Below, in pieces: positions 46,453 through 56,222 of a DNA stretch of 64,000 nucleotides. The first letter of the stretch is position 1; each line of letters begins with the position of its first letter. The translations under genes were made by a program, and so were the position numbers. This DNA comes from Neorhizobium galegae (GTDB taxonomy: Bacteria; Pseudomonadota; Alphaproteobacteria; Rhizobiales; Rhizobiaceae). The DNA is taken from the NCBI RefSeq assembly GCF_017877135.1, contig NZ_JAGIPH010000010.1, positions 62,001 to 126,000 on the forward strand. The letters are read 5' to 3'. The notes beneath the pieces are model-generated. The model was not told the origin of the DNA and did no database searches. It saw only the letters and a program-made list of their open reading frames with translations.

Positions 46453-47724
46453 ATGGCAGGACGCGATTTTTCAGGAGAGTCTTCAAGTGCCGGTCGCAGG
46501 CTGTGGCGGAACGCGCGGATTGCCACGCTTTCGAATGAGGCAGGGACTGACATCATCGAAAACGGCGTGCTGGCGGCAGAGGGCGGGCGCATCCTGTTCG
46601 TCGGCCCGGCTCATGCCACGCCGGCAGACATTGCCGACGATGCCGAGGTGATCGATTGCGGCGGCCGCCTGATGCTGCCCTCCTTCATCGATTGCCACAC
46701 GCACCTGGTCTATGGCGGCAACCGCGCCATGGAGTTCGAGATGCGGCTTGCGGGCGCCACCTATGAAGAGATCGCCCGCGCCGGCGGCGGCATCGTCTCC
46801 TCCGTCAAGGCCACCAATGCGCTGACGGCCGATCAGCTCGTGGCCGCTGCCCTGCCCCGTCTCGATACGCTGATCGCGGAGGGTGTTTCCACCGTCGAGA
46901 TCAAGTCCGGCTATGCGCTCAGCATCGAGGGTGAGCTGAACATGCTGCGTGCGGCCCGCAGGCTGGGCGAGATCCGCCCCGTGCGCATTCTCACCACCTG
47001 GCTTGCCGCTCATGCGACGCCGCCCGAATACAAGGGCCGCAATGGCGATTACATCAGCGAGATCGTAATCCCCGGCCTGCGTGCCGCCCATGCCGAAGGC
47101 CTTGTCGATGCGGTCGATGGTTTCTGCGAGGGCATTGCCTTTTCGCCGGCCGAAATCGCCCGTGTGTTCGAAGAGGCAAAGGCGCTTGGCCTGCCGGTCA
47201 AGCTGCATGCCGAACAGCTGTCGGACCTGAAGGGGGCCAGACTTGCCGCCGCCTATGGGGCGCTCTCGGCCGATCATCTGGAATATCTGGGGGACGAGGA
47301 TGCAGCAGCACTGGCTGAGGCCGGAACCGTGGCGGTTCTGCTGCCCGGCGCTTTCTACACGTTGCGGGAAAAGCAGCACCCGCCCGTGAAGGCGCTGCGG
47401 GCGGCCGGTGCGTCGATTGCGCTTGCGACCGACAGCAATCCCGGCACCTCGCCGCTGACCTCGCTTCTGATGACCATGAACATGGGCGCCACCCTGTTTG
47501 GCCTCACCGTCGAGGAATGCCTGGCGGGGGTCACCCGCGAGGCGGCGAAGGCCTTGGGGCTGCAGGACAAAACCGGCACGCTGGAGGCCGGCAAGGCCGC
47601 CGACTTCACGCTCTGGGATATCGAACGCCCCGCCGAACTCGTCTACCGCATCGGCTTCAACCCGCTCGTCCAGCGGGTGTGGAACGGCCGTACGACCTTT
47701 TCCTCTGCCGGAGTTCTTGCATGA
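46453..47724 (+). CDS. hutI: Imidazolonepropionase
   Basis: A 423-residue amidohydrolase. It has MLPSFIDCHTHLVYGGNRAMEFEMR for metal binding, EIKSGYAL, KLHAEQLSD, SADHLEYL and ALATDSNPGTSP. It hydrolyses imidazolonepropionate to N-formimidoyl-glutamate, the third step. ATG 46453 gives the expected N-terminus; an upstream in-frame ATG at 46423 overlaps the operator palindrome and is unlikely. It overlaps hutH by ATGA. Confidence 0.95.
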   Translation: MAGRDFSGESSSAGRRLWRNARIATLSNEAGTDIIENGVLAAEGGRILFVGPAHATPADIADDAEVIDCGGRLMLPSFIDCHTHLVYGGNRAMEFEMRLAGATYEEIARAGGGIVSSVKATNALTADQLVAAALPRLDTLIAEGVSTVEIKSGYALSIEGELNMLRAARRLGEIRPVRILTTWLAAHATPPEYKGRNGDYISEIVIPGLRAAHAEGLVDAVDGFCEGIAFSPAEIARVFEEAKALGLPVKLHAEQLSDLKGARLAAAYGALSADHLEYLGDEDAAALAEAGTVAVLLPGAFYTLREKQHPPVKALRAAGASIALATDSNPGTSPLTSLLMTMNMGATLFGLTVEECLAGVTREAAKALGLQDKTGTLEAGKAADFTLWDIERPAELVYRIGFNPLVQRVWNGRTTFSSAGVLA

Positions 47725-49256
47725 CCATCACCCTTCATCCCGGCCGTGTCACGCTGGCGGAACTTGCGCAGATCTACTGGACCGGCGAAAGCGCCGCATT
47801 GGACCGCAGCTTCGATGCCGGCATCGAAAAGGCTGCCGCCCGCATTGCCCAGATCGCGGCCGGCAATGCGCCCGTCTATGGCATCAACACCGGCTTCGGA
47901 AAGCTCGCCTCGATCAAGATCGATGCCGCAGATACCGCGACCCTCCAGCGCAATCTCATCCTGTCGCATTGCTGCGGCGTCGGGCAGCCGCTGCCGGAGG
48001 CCATCGTGCGCCTCATCATGGCGTTGAAGCTTGTCTCGCTCGGCCGCGGCGCCTCCGGCGTGCGGCTGGATCTGGTGCGGCTCATCGAAGGCATGCTGGA
48101 CAAGGGTGTGACGCCGCTCATCCCGGAAAAGGGCTCGGTCGGCGCGTCCGGCGATCTGGCGCCGCTTGCCCATATGGCCGCCGTTATGATGGGGGAGGCC
48201 GAAGCCTTTTATCAGAGTGAACGCCTGTCTGGTGCCGAGGCCTTGCGCCGGGCCGGCCTTACGCCCGTCGTGCTGGCGGCGAAGGAAGGGCTGGCACTGA
48301 TCAATGGCACGCAGGCCTCGACCGCACTCGCGCTCGCCGGCCTGTTCCGCGCCCATCGGGCCGCGCAGGCAGCGCTGATCACCGGCGCGCTCTCCACCGA
48401 TGCGGCGATGGGCTCGTCTGCGCCGTTCACCGAAGACATTCATACGCTGCGTGGCCACAAGGGCCAGATCGATACGGCGGCGGCGCTCCGCGGCCTGCTG
48501 GAGGGTTCTGTCATTCGCCAGAGCCATCTCGAAGGGGACGAGCGCGTGCAGGATCCCTATTGCATCCGCTGCCAGCCGCAGGTGGATGGCGCCTGCCTTG
48601 ATCTGTTGCGCATGGCCGGCCGCACGCTCGAAATCGAGGCCAATGCGGTGACCGACAATCCGCTGGTGCTCTCCGATATGAGCGTCGTTTCCGGCGGTAA
48701 TTTCCACGCAGAACCCGTCGCCTTCGCGGCTGACCAGATCGCCATTGCCGTCTGCGAAATCGGCGCGATTGCCCAGCGGCGCATCGCGCTACTCGTCGAT
48801 CCCGCCCTCTCCTATGGCCTGCCGGCCTTCCTGGCAAAGAAGCCGGGTCTGAATTCCGGCCTGATGATCGCCGAAGTCACCTCGGCAGCCCTGATGAGCG
48901 AAAACAAGCAGATGGCGCATCCGGCCTCGGTCGATTCGACGCCGACCTCCGCCAATCAGGAAGACCATGTATCCATGGCCTGCCACGGTGCGCGGCGTCT
49001 GCTGCAGATGACCGATAACCTGTTTTCCATCATCGGCATCGAGGCTCTGACGGCGGCGCAGGGTGTGGAATTTCGTAGCCCGCTGACGACCAGCCCGGAA
49101 CTGCAGAAGGCCATGGCCGCTCTGCGCGCCAGCGTCTCGACGCTGGAAGAGGATCGCTACATGGCCCCGGATCTGGAGGCCGCCGGCCGGCTGGTGGCCG
49201 AGGGTACGCTCGTTGCCAGCGTCTCCGCCGGCATCCTGCCGGGCCTGGAGGGGTGA
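47721..49256 (+). CDS. hutH: Histidine ammonia-lyase
   Basis: A 511-residue enzyme that removes ammonia from histidine to give urocanate, the first step. The MIO cofactor triad is Ala142-Ser143-Gly144 in VGASGDLAPL, exactly the numbering of the Pseudomonas enzyme. Other family blocks are YGINTGFGKL, ENKQMAHPASVDSTPTS in form and GLNSGLMIAE. Start ATG 47721 is coupled to the hutI stop; the frame is open further upstream only as an overlap with hutI. Confidence 0.96.
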   Translation: MTITLHPGRVTLAELAQIYWTGESAALDRSFDAGIEKAAARIAQIAAGNAPVYGINTGFGKLASIKIDAADTATLQRNLILSHCCGVGQPLPEAIVRLIMALKLVSLGRGASGVRLDLVRLIEGMLDKGVTPLIPEKGSVGASGDLAPLAHMAAVMMGEAEAFYQSERLSGAEALRRAGLTPVVLAAKEGLALINGTQASTALALAGLFRAHRAAQAALITGALSTDAAMGSSAPFTEDIHTLRGHKGQIDTAAALRGLLEGSVIRQSHLEGDERVQDPYCIRCQPQVDGACLDLLRMAGRTLEIEANAVTDNPLVLSDMSVVSGGNFHAEPVAFAADQIAIAVCEIGAIAQRRIALLVDPALSYGLPAFLAKKPGLNSGLMIAEVTSAALMSENKQMAHPASVDSTPTSANQEDHVSMACHGARRLLQMTDNLFSIIGIEALTAAQGVEFRSPLTTSPELQKAMAALRASVSTLEEDRYMAPDLEAAGRLVAEGTLVASVSAGILPGLEG

Positions 49257-49311
49257 TGTCATGATGTGCACCGTCCGTGGCCTACCCCTGTAACAAGACT
49301 TGAGAGCGTTG

Positions 49312-50115
49312 ATGACCACAACCTTCGAAATCACCCGTGGCACCTCGCCCGTCATCCTCGCCTTCCCGCATACGGGAACCGAGGTTCCGCCGGCCATCTG
49401 GGACCGCCTGAACGACAACGGCAAGCTGCTTGCCGATACCGACTGGCACATTCATCACCTCTATGCGGGGCTGCTGGAAAATGCCACGACGGTGCGCGCC
49501 ACCTTCCATCGTTACGTGATCGATGCCAATCGCGATCCGTCGGGAACGAGCCTCTATCCGGGGCAGAACACCACCAGCCTCATTCCGGAGACGGATTTTG
49601 ATGGTCAGCCGATCTGGAAGGATGGACAGCAGCCGACGGAGGCGGATATCGCCGAACGGCTGGCGGGTTTCCACGCCCCCTATCATGCCGCGCTTGCCGC
49701 CGAAATCGAGCGGGTGAAGGCGCTGCACGGCGTCGCGGTACTCTATGACTGCCACTCGATCCGTTCCGAAATTCCCTTCCTGTTCGAGGGGCGGCTGCCG
49801 GATTTCAACATCGGCACCAATTCCGGCGAAACTTGCGATGCGGCGATCGAGCAGGCGACGGCGGACATTGCCGCCCGGGCCGAAGGCTATAGCAGCATTC
49901 TCAACGGCCGCTTCAAGGGCGGCTGGACGACGCGCCATTACGGCAAGCCGCAGGCGGGCGTTCACGCGATCCAGATGGAACTCGCGCAGATCAGCCACCT
50001 CGCCACCGAAGCGCCGCCCTTTGCCTATGACGACGCAAAGGCGGGTGAGCTTCGGGCCCATCTCAAGACCATTCTGGAGCGCATCGAAGCGATTGCGCTT
50101 AATCTGACACGCTGA
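49312..50115 (+). CDS. hutG: N-formylglutamate deformylase
   Basis: A 267-residue N-formylglutamate amidohydrolase. It has AFPHTGTEVPP, the DTDWHIHHLY metal motif, VIDANRDPSG, LYDCHSIRSEIP and FKGGWTTRHYG. It hydrolyses N-formyl-glutamate to glutamate and formate, the last step, consistent with hutF. ATG 49312 is preferred; the frame opens 12 bases upstream with a weaker start. It lies 55 bases after hutH. Confidence 0.94.
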   Translation: MTTTFEITRGTSPVILAFPHTGTEVPPAIWDRLNDNGKLLADTDWHIHHLYAGLLENATTVRATFHRYVIDANRDPSGTSLYPGQNTTSLIPETDFDGQPIWKDGQQPTEADIAERLAGFHAPYHAALAAEIERVKALHGVAVLYDCHSIRSEIPFLFEGRLPDFNIGTNSGETCDAAIEQATADIAARAEGYSSILNGRFKGGWTTRHYGKPQAGVHAIQMELAQISHLATEAPPFAYDDAKAGELRAHLKTILERIEAIALNLTR

Positions 50116-50128
50116 GGGGAGACGACCC

Positions 50129-51802
50129 ATGACCAATCCACGCCACAATATTCGCGAGGTCCGCGCGCCGCAGGGCACCGAACTGACGGCCAAGAGCTGG
50201 ATGACGGAAGCGCCTCTGCGTATGCTGATGAACAATCTCGATCCGGATGTCGCGGAGCGCCCGCACGAGCTGGTGGTCTATGGCGGCATTGGCCGCGCTG
50301 CCCGCACCTGGAACGATTTCGACAAGATCGTCGAGACGCTGAAGACGCTGACGGAGGAAGAAACCCTCATCGTCCAGTCCGGCAAGCCGGTCGGCGTGTT
50401 CCGCACCCACAAGGATGCGCCGCGCGTTCTGATCGCCAATTCCAACCTCGTGCCGCACTGGGCCACCTGGGACCATTTCAACGAGCTGGATAAGAAGGGG
50501 CTGGCCATGTACGGCCAGATGACCGCCGGTTCGTGGATCTATATCGGCACCCAAGGCATCGTGCAGGGCACCTACGAAACCTTCGTGGAAGCCGGGCGCC
50601 AGCACTATAACGGCAATCTGAAGGGTAAGTGGATCCTGACCGGCGGCCTCGGCGGCATGGGCGGCGCGCAGCCGCTTGCCGCCGTCATGGCCGGCGCCTG
50701 CTGCCTTGCCGTCGAATGCGACGAGACCCGCATCGATTTCCGCCTGCGCACCCGTTATGTCGATGCCAAGGCCCATACGCTGGACGAGGCGCTCGCCCTC
50801 ATCGACCAGTGGACCAAGGCGGGCGAAGCAAAATCCGTCGGCCTGGTCGGCAACGCGGCGGACGTCTTCCCGGAGCTCGTCCGTCGCGGCGTGAAGCCCG
50901 ATATCGTCACCGACCAGACCTCGGCGCATGATCCGATCCATGGCTATCTGCCGTCCGGCTGGACGGTCGCCGAATGGCGCGCCAAGCAGGAAAGCGACCC
51001 GAAGGCGGTGGAAGCCGCCGCCCGCGCTTCGATGAAGGTGCATGTGCAGGCCATGGTCGATTTCTGGAACATGGGCATTCCGACGCTGGATTACGGCAAC
51101 AACATCCGCCAGGTCGCCAAGGAAGAAGGATTCGAGAACGCCTTTGCCTTCCCGGGCTTCGTGCCGGCCTATATCCGCCCGCTCTTCTGCCGCGGCATCG
51201 GACCCTTCCGCTGGGCCGCCCTCTCCGGCGATCCGGAAGACATCTACAAGACCGATGCCAAGGTGAAGGAACTGTTGCCGGACAACAAGCACCTGCACAA
51301 CTGGCTGGACATGGCGCGCGAGCGCATTGCCTTCCAGGGGCTTCCCGCCCGCATCTGCTGGGTGGGCCTCGGCGATCGCCACAAGCTCGGCCTCGCCTTC
51401 AACGAGATGGTCAGGAACGGCGAACTGAAGGCGCCGGTGGTGATTGGTCGCGACCACCTCGATTCAGGCTCCGTCGCCTCGCCCAACCGCGAAACGGAAG
51501 CGATGAAGGACGGCTCGGACGCTGTGTCCGACTGGCCGCTTCTCAACGCGCTTCTGAACTGCGCCTCGGGTGCCACCTGGGTGTCGCTGCATCACGGCGG
51601 TGGCGTCGGCATGGGCTTTTCCCAGCACTCCGGCATGGTGATCTGCGCCGACGGCACCGACGATGCCGCCCGCCGGCTGGAACGCGTGCTGTGGAACGAT
51701 CCGGCCACCGGCGTCATGCGCCATGCCGATGCGGGCTACGACATCGCGCTCGACTGCGCGAAGGACAAGGGCCTGCGCCTGCCCGGCATCCTCGGCAACT
51801 GA
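50129..51802 (+). CDS. hutU: Urocanate hydratase
   Basis: A 557-residue urocanase, the same length as the Pseudomonas putida enzyme. It has the NAD-binding GGLGGMGGAQP motif, the catalytic Cys410 in LPARICWVG, and IGRDHLDSGSVASPNRETE. It hydrates urocanate to imidazolonepropionate, the second step, in the cytoplasm. It begins 13 bases after hutG and is followed 2 bases later by hutD. Confidence 0.96.
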   Translation: MTNPRHNIREVRAPQGTELTAKSWMTEAPLRMLMNNLDPDVAERPHELVVYGGIGRAARTWNDFDKIVETLKTLTEEETLIVQSGKPVGVFRTHKDAPRVLIANSNLVPHWATWDHFNELDKKGLAMYGQMTAGSWIYIGTQGIVQGTYETFVEAGRQHYNGNLKGKWILTGGLGGMGGAQPLAAVMAGACCLAVECDETRIDFRLRTRYVDAKAHTLDEALALIDQWTKAGEAKSVGLVGNAADVFPELVRRGVKPDIVTDQTSAHDPIHGYLPSGWTVAEWRAKQESDPKAVEAAARASMKVHVQAMVDFWNMGIPTLDYGNNIRQVAKEEGFENAFAFPGFVPAYIRPLFCRGIGPFRWAALSGDPEDIYKTDAKVKELLPDNKHLHNWLDMARERIAFQGLPARICWVGLGDRHKLGLAFNEMVRNGELKAPVVIGRDHLDSGSVASPNRETEAMKDGSDAVSDWPLLNALLNCASGATWVSLHHGGGVGMGFSQHSGMVICADGTDDAARRLERVLWNDPATGVMRHADAGYDIALDCAKDKGLRLPGILGN

Positions 51803-51804
51803 CG

Positions 51805-52374
51805 ATGCAGATCCTCAAGTCAGAAAACTACAGGCGCATGCCGTGGAAGAACGGCGGCGGTGAGACGGCGGAAATCGCCATCTTTCCGCCGGACGCCGCC
51901 CTCAATGCCTTCGACTGGCGCATCAGCATGGCAACCGTGGACGCGGACGGCCCATTTTCGACTTTCGAGGATGTGGACCGTACCCTGACGATCCTGTCAG
52001 GTGCCGGCATGATCCTCACCATCGGGGATCAGCCGGAGGTCACGCTGACGCGAGGATCCGCCCCCTTGCCGTTCCACGCCGACGTGGCGGCCGGCGCGGT
52101 TCTTGTCGATGGCCCGGTGATCGATCTCAACGTGATGACGCAGCGCAAGCGCCTCAGCCACACGGTGCATCGTCTGTCCTTGCCGCTCGATCTGCCACCC
52201 TCCCGCTCGACCCGAGCCGTCTTTTGCCCGGAAGGCAATCTGAAGCTGGCATGGGCGGACGGCGCCGAGACGCTGCAGACCTGGGACTGCGTCCTGATTG
52301 ACGCGGGCGATCCCGCGGTTTCCCTCGAGGGCTGCCCCAGCGTCATCCTGATCGAGATCGACGCGCGGGACTGA
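51805..52374 (+). CDS. hutD: HutD family cupin-like protein
   Basis: A 189-residue HutD protein with the usual RRMPWKNGGGETAEIAIFP start, FDWRISMATVDADGPFS and YTLTILSG-like RTLTILSGAGM segments, forming a bicupin fold. In Pseudomonas HutD is thought to limit hut expression, perhaps by sensing urocanate; it is not one of the catabolic steps. It is the last gene of the hut operon, two bases after hutU. Confidence 0.9.
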   Translation: MQILKSENYRRMPWKNGGGETAEIAIFPPDAALNAFDWRISMATVDADGPFSTFEDVDRTLTILSGAGMILTIGDQPEVTLTRGSAPLPFHADVAAGAVLVDGPVIDLNVMTQRKRLSHTVHRLSLPLDLPPSRSTRAVFCPEGNLKLAWADGAETLQTWDCVLIDAGDPAVSLEGCPSVILIEIDARD

Positions 52375-52711
52375 ACCGCGCGCTCAGCTTCTTTATGGAA
52401 AATGCGGGATGCCGGCGTCCCGGTGCCGGCCTGTCCTTCCGTCCCCGCGTCATGCCTCGTGAACGCGAACACTTTCAAAAGCCGCCACGGAGGGCTTTTG
52501 CCGCCCGCCATTTATGCTACCAAGTCAAGGCTGTCGTTGGGAGCGACGGGCGCGGAGGAGATGACGTCGGCGAGCAGGCAATGCGATGGCATGCAGGCTC
52601 GGCCTGCAAAGCACAGCCGCGACCGGCACATCCAAACGGCGTTTTCAAGGATCGGTTCGATTGGCCGGTCCTCCATGATCTGCACGCCATGACGGACAAG
52701 GGATCTGCCGC
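52375..52711. other. Gene-free gap between hutD and glpK
   Basis: No supported gene is seen here; two overlapping short plus-strand frames lack family features. It holds a GCCGGC/GCCGGC hairpin (52411-52430) that may help end the hut operon, and a 17-bp palindrome TGCAGGC-TCG-GCCTGCA (52592-52608) 104 bases before glpK that could be a control site. Confidence 0.5.
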
Positions 52712-54205
52712 ATGAAGGACTATATTCTCGCCATCGACCAGGGCACCACGTCCACCCGCTCGATCATCTTCGACCGCGCCTACAAGAGCCGCGGCACCGG
52801 GCAGCTGGAATTCCCCCAGCATTTTCCGCAGTCAGGCTGGGTGGAGCATGAGGCCGAGGATCTGTGGACGACAACGCTTGAGACTGCCCGCAGGGCCATG
52901 GAAACGGCAGGCGTCACCGCCGCAGCGATTGCCGCCATCGGCATCACCAATCAGCGCGAGACGGCGCTGGTCTGGGACCGGCGCACCGGCAAGGCTATTC
53001 ACCGTGCCATCGTCTGGCAAGACCGGCGCACGGCAGACCATTGTGCCCACCTGCGGTCGGACGGCCATGCCGATCTGGTGGCGGAGCGGACGGGCCTGTT
53101 GATCGACCCCTATTTTTCCGCCACCAAGATCGCCTGGCTGCTGAACAATGTCGAGGGCGCTCGGGCCGCCGCCGAAGCGGGGCATCTCGCCTTTGGCACC
53201 GTCGACAGCTGGCTGATCTACAAGCTGACCGGCGGCAGGCGCCACGTCATCGACGTGACCAACGCCTCGCGCACCATGCTGTGCAATATCGGCACCGCCA
53301 CCTGGGACGAGGATCTGCTTCGACTGTTTGACATCCCGGCCTCGATGCTGCCGGAGATCCTTTCCAATATCGATGAATTCGGCGAGACGGTCCCGGATCT
53401 CTTCGGTGGTGCCATCGCCATTCGCGGCGTAGCGGGCGACCAGCAGGCCGCCGTCATCGGGCAGGCCTGCTTCACGCCCGGCATGATGAAATCTACCTAC
53501 GGCACCGGCTGCTTTGCCCTTTTGAATACCGGCAAGGATCGGGTCACCTCGAAGAACCGGCTGCTGACCACCATTGCCTACAGGCTCGACGGCGAAATAC
53601 ACTATGCGCTCGAAGGCTCGATCTTCATCGCGGGCGCGGCCGTGCAATGGCTGCGCGACGGGCTGAAGATGATCGGCAAGGCATCGGAAACCGCAGAGCT
53701 TGCGGCCAGTGCCGATCCAGGCCAGGCCGTCTATCTGGTGCCGGCCTTTACCGGCCTTGGTGCGCCCTGGTGGGATGCGGAGGCGCGAGGCGCCATGTTC
53801 GGCATGACGCGCAACACGGGCCCTGCGGAATTTGCCCGGGCAGCGCTGGAATCGGTCTGCTTCCAGACCCGCGATCTGCTTGGCGCCATGCGCAAGGATT
53901 GGCCGGGCAATGCCGATACGCTGCTGCGTGTCGATGGCGGCATGGCCGCAAACGAGTGGACCATGCAGCGGCTGGCCGACATTCTGGGCGTTGCCGTCGA
54001 TCGCTCGGCATCGCCGGAAGTGACGGCGCTCGGGGCGGCCTGGCTTGCGGGCCACGGCGCCGGAATCTGGCCCGACCGGCAGGGTTTTGCGGCCGATTGG
54101 CACCGCGAGCGGCAGTTCGTTCCATCGATGCAGACGGACGAACGCCGGCGCCTGCTTGATGGCTGGGATTCGGCAGTGCGCTGCACGCTCGCCTTCGGCC
54201 GGTAA
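52712..54205 (+). CDS. glpK: Glycerol kinase
   Basis: A 497-residue FGGY kinase with the N-terminal AIDQGTTSTRSIIFD, NQRETALVWDRRTG, WQDRRTA for glycerol contact, YGTGCFALLNTG and the C-terminal DGGMAANEWTMQRLADI. It phosphorylates glycerol to glycerol 3-phosphate. No glpF, glpD or GlpR gene is adjacent, so it is either a free-standing unit or a secondary copy. The length matches the family. Confidence 0.93.
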   Translation: MKDYILAIDQGTTSTRSIIFDRAYKSRGTGQLEFPQHFPQSGWVEHEAEDLWTTTLETARRAMETAGVTAAAIAAIGITNQRETALVWDRRTGKAIHRAIVWQDRRTADHCAHLRSDGHADLVAERTGLLIDPYFSATKIAWLLNNVEGARAAAEAGHLAFGTVDSWLIYKLTGGRRHVIDVTNASRTMLCNIGTATWDEDLLRLFDIPASMLPEILSNIDEFGETVPDLFGGAIAIRGVAGDQQAAVIGQACFTPGMMKSTYGTGCFALLNTGKDRVTSKNRLLTTIAYRLDGEIHYALEGSIFIAGAAVQWLRDGLKMIGKASETAELAASADPGQAVYLVPAFTGLGAPWWDAEARGAMFGMTRNTGPAEFARAALESVCFQTRDLLGAMRKDWPGNADTLLRVDGGMAANEWTMQRLADILGVAVDRSASPEVTALGAAWLAGHGAGIWPDRQGFAADWHRERQFVPSMQTDERRRLLDGWDSAVRCTLAFGR

Positions 54206-54303
54206 TTTGCGGTAGGCGACCGCGCACGGCGCGGTTAAGGTTGCACCAGAGGCTTTGAAGCCTTCATCGACATCATTCCGGTTCCCACGCAAGGTATCTG
54301 CTC

Positions 54304-55125
54304 ATGTTCAAGCCCAACCATCTCAAAGCCCGCCTCCTTGCCGGAGACGCCGCCTATGGCTGCTGGGTCGGCGGCGGCTCACCGACTAACTGCGAAATCC
54401 TTGGCCATCTCGGCTTTGATTTCCTGCTGGCCGACCATGAGCATGGCCTGGGTGAAACGCGCGACATCGTGGACGCGCTGCGCGCCATCGAGGCGACACC
54501 AACGCCGCCCGTCGTGCGTGTGCCGTGGAACGATCATGTCTTCCTGAAGCGCGTCATCGATGGCGGCGTACAGTCGGTGATGATCCCGCAGGTCGACACG
54601 CCGGATGCGGCGGCCGATGCGGTAAAGGCCTGCCTTTACCCGCCCCAGGGCATTCGCGGCTATGCGGCAAGCGTGGTGCGCGCCTCAAGCTATGGCACCG
54701 AGCCAGATTACCTCGAGAAGGCCAATGCCAACATGCTGATCGTGCTACAGCTGGAATCCTATACGGCAGTCGAGCATGCGGACGAAATTTCGGCAATCGA
54801 GGGCGCCGACGTGATCTTCATCGGCATCAATGATCTCGCCGGCTCCATCGGTCGGCTCGGGCAGACCGGCCATCCGGAAGTGCAGGCGCTGGCCCGCAAG
54901 GCCGAACGCGATATCCTGGCGGCCGGCAAGATCATGGGCACGGTGCCGAATGCAGGGGCCAATGTGCATGACCTGCTGGAACGCGGCTACCGCTTCATTC
55001 CCGGTCCCTATGACGTGGCGCTACTGCGCGACAGCGGCCTTGCCGCCATGGGCGAATACCGGGCGATCCAAGAGGCCCGCGCCAGGGGCGAAGCGCCGCC
55101 GCCGATTGCCGCCGCATCCTACTGA
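54304..55125 (+). CDS. HpcH/HpaI-family aldolase
   Basis: A 273-residue class II pyruvate aldolase. It shows FLLADHEHGLGE with the catalytic histidine, VVRVPWNDHVFLKRVIDGG with the substrate-binding arginine, VMIPQVDT, the metal-binding LQLESYTAVEH segment and GINDLAGSIG. Members cleave or form 2-keto-3-deoxy acids or 4-hydroxy-2-keto acids. It stands 98 bases after glpK in the same direction and converges on ocd. The natural substrate is unknown. Confidence 0.87.
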   Translation: MFKPNHLKARLLAGDAAYGCWVGGGSPTNCEILGHLGFDFLLADHEHGLGETRDIVDALRAIEATPTPPVVRVPWNDHVFLKRVIDGGVQSVMIPQVDTPDAAADAVKACLYPPQGIRGYAASVVRASSYGTEPDYLEKANANMLIVLQLESYTAVEHADEISAIEGADVIFIGINDLAGSIGRLGQTGHPEVQALARKAERDILAAGKIMGTVPNAGANVHDLLERGYRFIPGPYDVALLRDSGLAAMGEYRAIQEARARGEAPPPIAAASY

Positions 55126-55137
55126 GCCCACTTCAGC

Positions 55138-56196
55138 CTATGTCTGCTGCCGCGCCTTATGGCGCAGCAGCATGCCAAACAGATCGCGCGGCTCGTCGGG
55201 ATCGGCCAAGAGGTCGAGATAGTCGATTTTTCCTCCGGCGATCAGGATGTCGCGCACGTAGCGCAGGGCGGAAAAATCCTCGGTGGCAAAGCCGACGCTG
55301 TCGAACAGCGTGATCTGTTCGGCCGTCTGCCGGCCGGGTGCGGCTCCGCTCATCACCTGCCAGAGTTCCGTCACCGGATGATCGGCCGGCAATTGCTGGA
55401 TCTCGCCTTCGATGCGGGTCTGGGGCGGGAATTCCACGAAAATGTCGGCGCGCAGCAGGATGTCGCGGTGCAGTTCGGTCTTGCCCGGGCAATCACCGCC
55501 CACCGCATTGATATGCACACCGCTGCCGATCATGTTGTCGGTGAGGATCGTGGCACTCTGCTTGTCGGCGGTGGCCGTGGTGATGATGTGCGCCCCCTCC
55601 ACCGCCTGCTCGGCTGACCGACAGATCTCGATCTGAAAACCGAAGGCTTCCAGATTGCGCCGGCAGCGGTCGCTCGCCGCAGGCTCGATGTCGAACAGCC
55701 GCAGACGGTCGATGCCGAGCAGCGCCTTGAAGGCGAGCGCCTGGAACTCGCTCTGGGCCCCATTGCCGATGAGTGCCATGGTGCGCGCGCCCTTCGGCGC
55801 CAGATAGCGCGCGCCAAGGGCGGAAGTCGCGGCTGTGCGCAGCGCCGTCAGAATGGTCATTTCGCTCAAGAGCAGCGGATAGCCGCTATCGACATCCGAC
55901 AGAACACCAAAGGCGGTCACCGTCTGGCGACCGGTCCGGGTGTTCTTCGGATGACCGTTGACATATTTGAAGCCGTAGAGCCGGCCGTCGCTGGTCGGCA
56001 TCAGTTCGATCACGCCATCGAGCGAGTGCGAGGCGATGCGCGGTGTCTTGTCAAAACACTCCCAGCGGCGGAAATCCTCCTCGATATAGGCGGCAAGCTC
56101 GGTGAGGAAGGTTTCCGTGCCGGTCGACGCCACGAGGTTCATCATGGTCTCGACGCTAACGAAGGGCACGAGGTTGAGGTCTGTCTGCGCCGGCAT
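55138..56196 (-). CDS. ocd: Ornithine cyclodeaminase
   Basis: A 352-residue member of the OCD/mu-crystallin family. It has FKYVNGHPKNTRTGRQTV in the substrate region, the NAD-binding IGNGAQSEFQALAF, THIITTATADK-like segment IITTATADK, and NAVGGDCPGKTEL with the catalytic aspartate. It converts ornithine to proline and ammonia. Start ATG 56196 follows AGGAGG. It lies 26 bases after the arginase gene, so together they turn arginine into proline. Confidence 0.93.
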   Translation of the reverse strand: MPAQTDLNLVPFVSVETMMNLVASTGTETFLTELAAYIEEDFRRWECFDKTPRIASHSLDGVIELMPTSDGRLYGFKYVNGHPKNTRTGRQTVTAFGVLSDVDSGYPLLLSEMTILTALRTAATSALGARYLAPKGARTMALIGNGAQSEFQALAFKALLGIDRLRLFDIEPAASDRCRRNLEAFGFQIEICRSAEQAVEGAHIITTATADKQSATILTDNMIGSGVHINAVGGDCPGKTELHRDILLRADIFVEFPPQTRIEGEIQQLPADHPVTELWQVMSGAAPGRQTAEQITLFDSVGFATEDFSALRYVRDILIAGGKIDYLDLLADPDEPRDLFGMLLRHKARQQT

Positions 56197-56222
56197 GATG
56201 ATCCTCCTGCGGAAAAAATCTG

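Noticed and set aside
52395..52715. Two overlapping frames of about 100 codons before glpK
   Set aside because: Low-complexity composition, no good start site, and one overlaps the glpK start.
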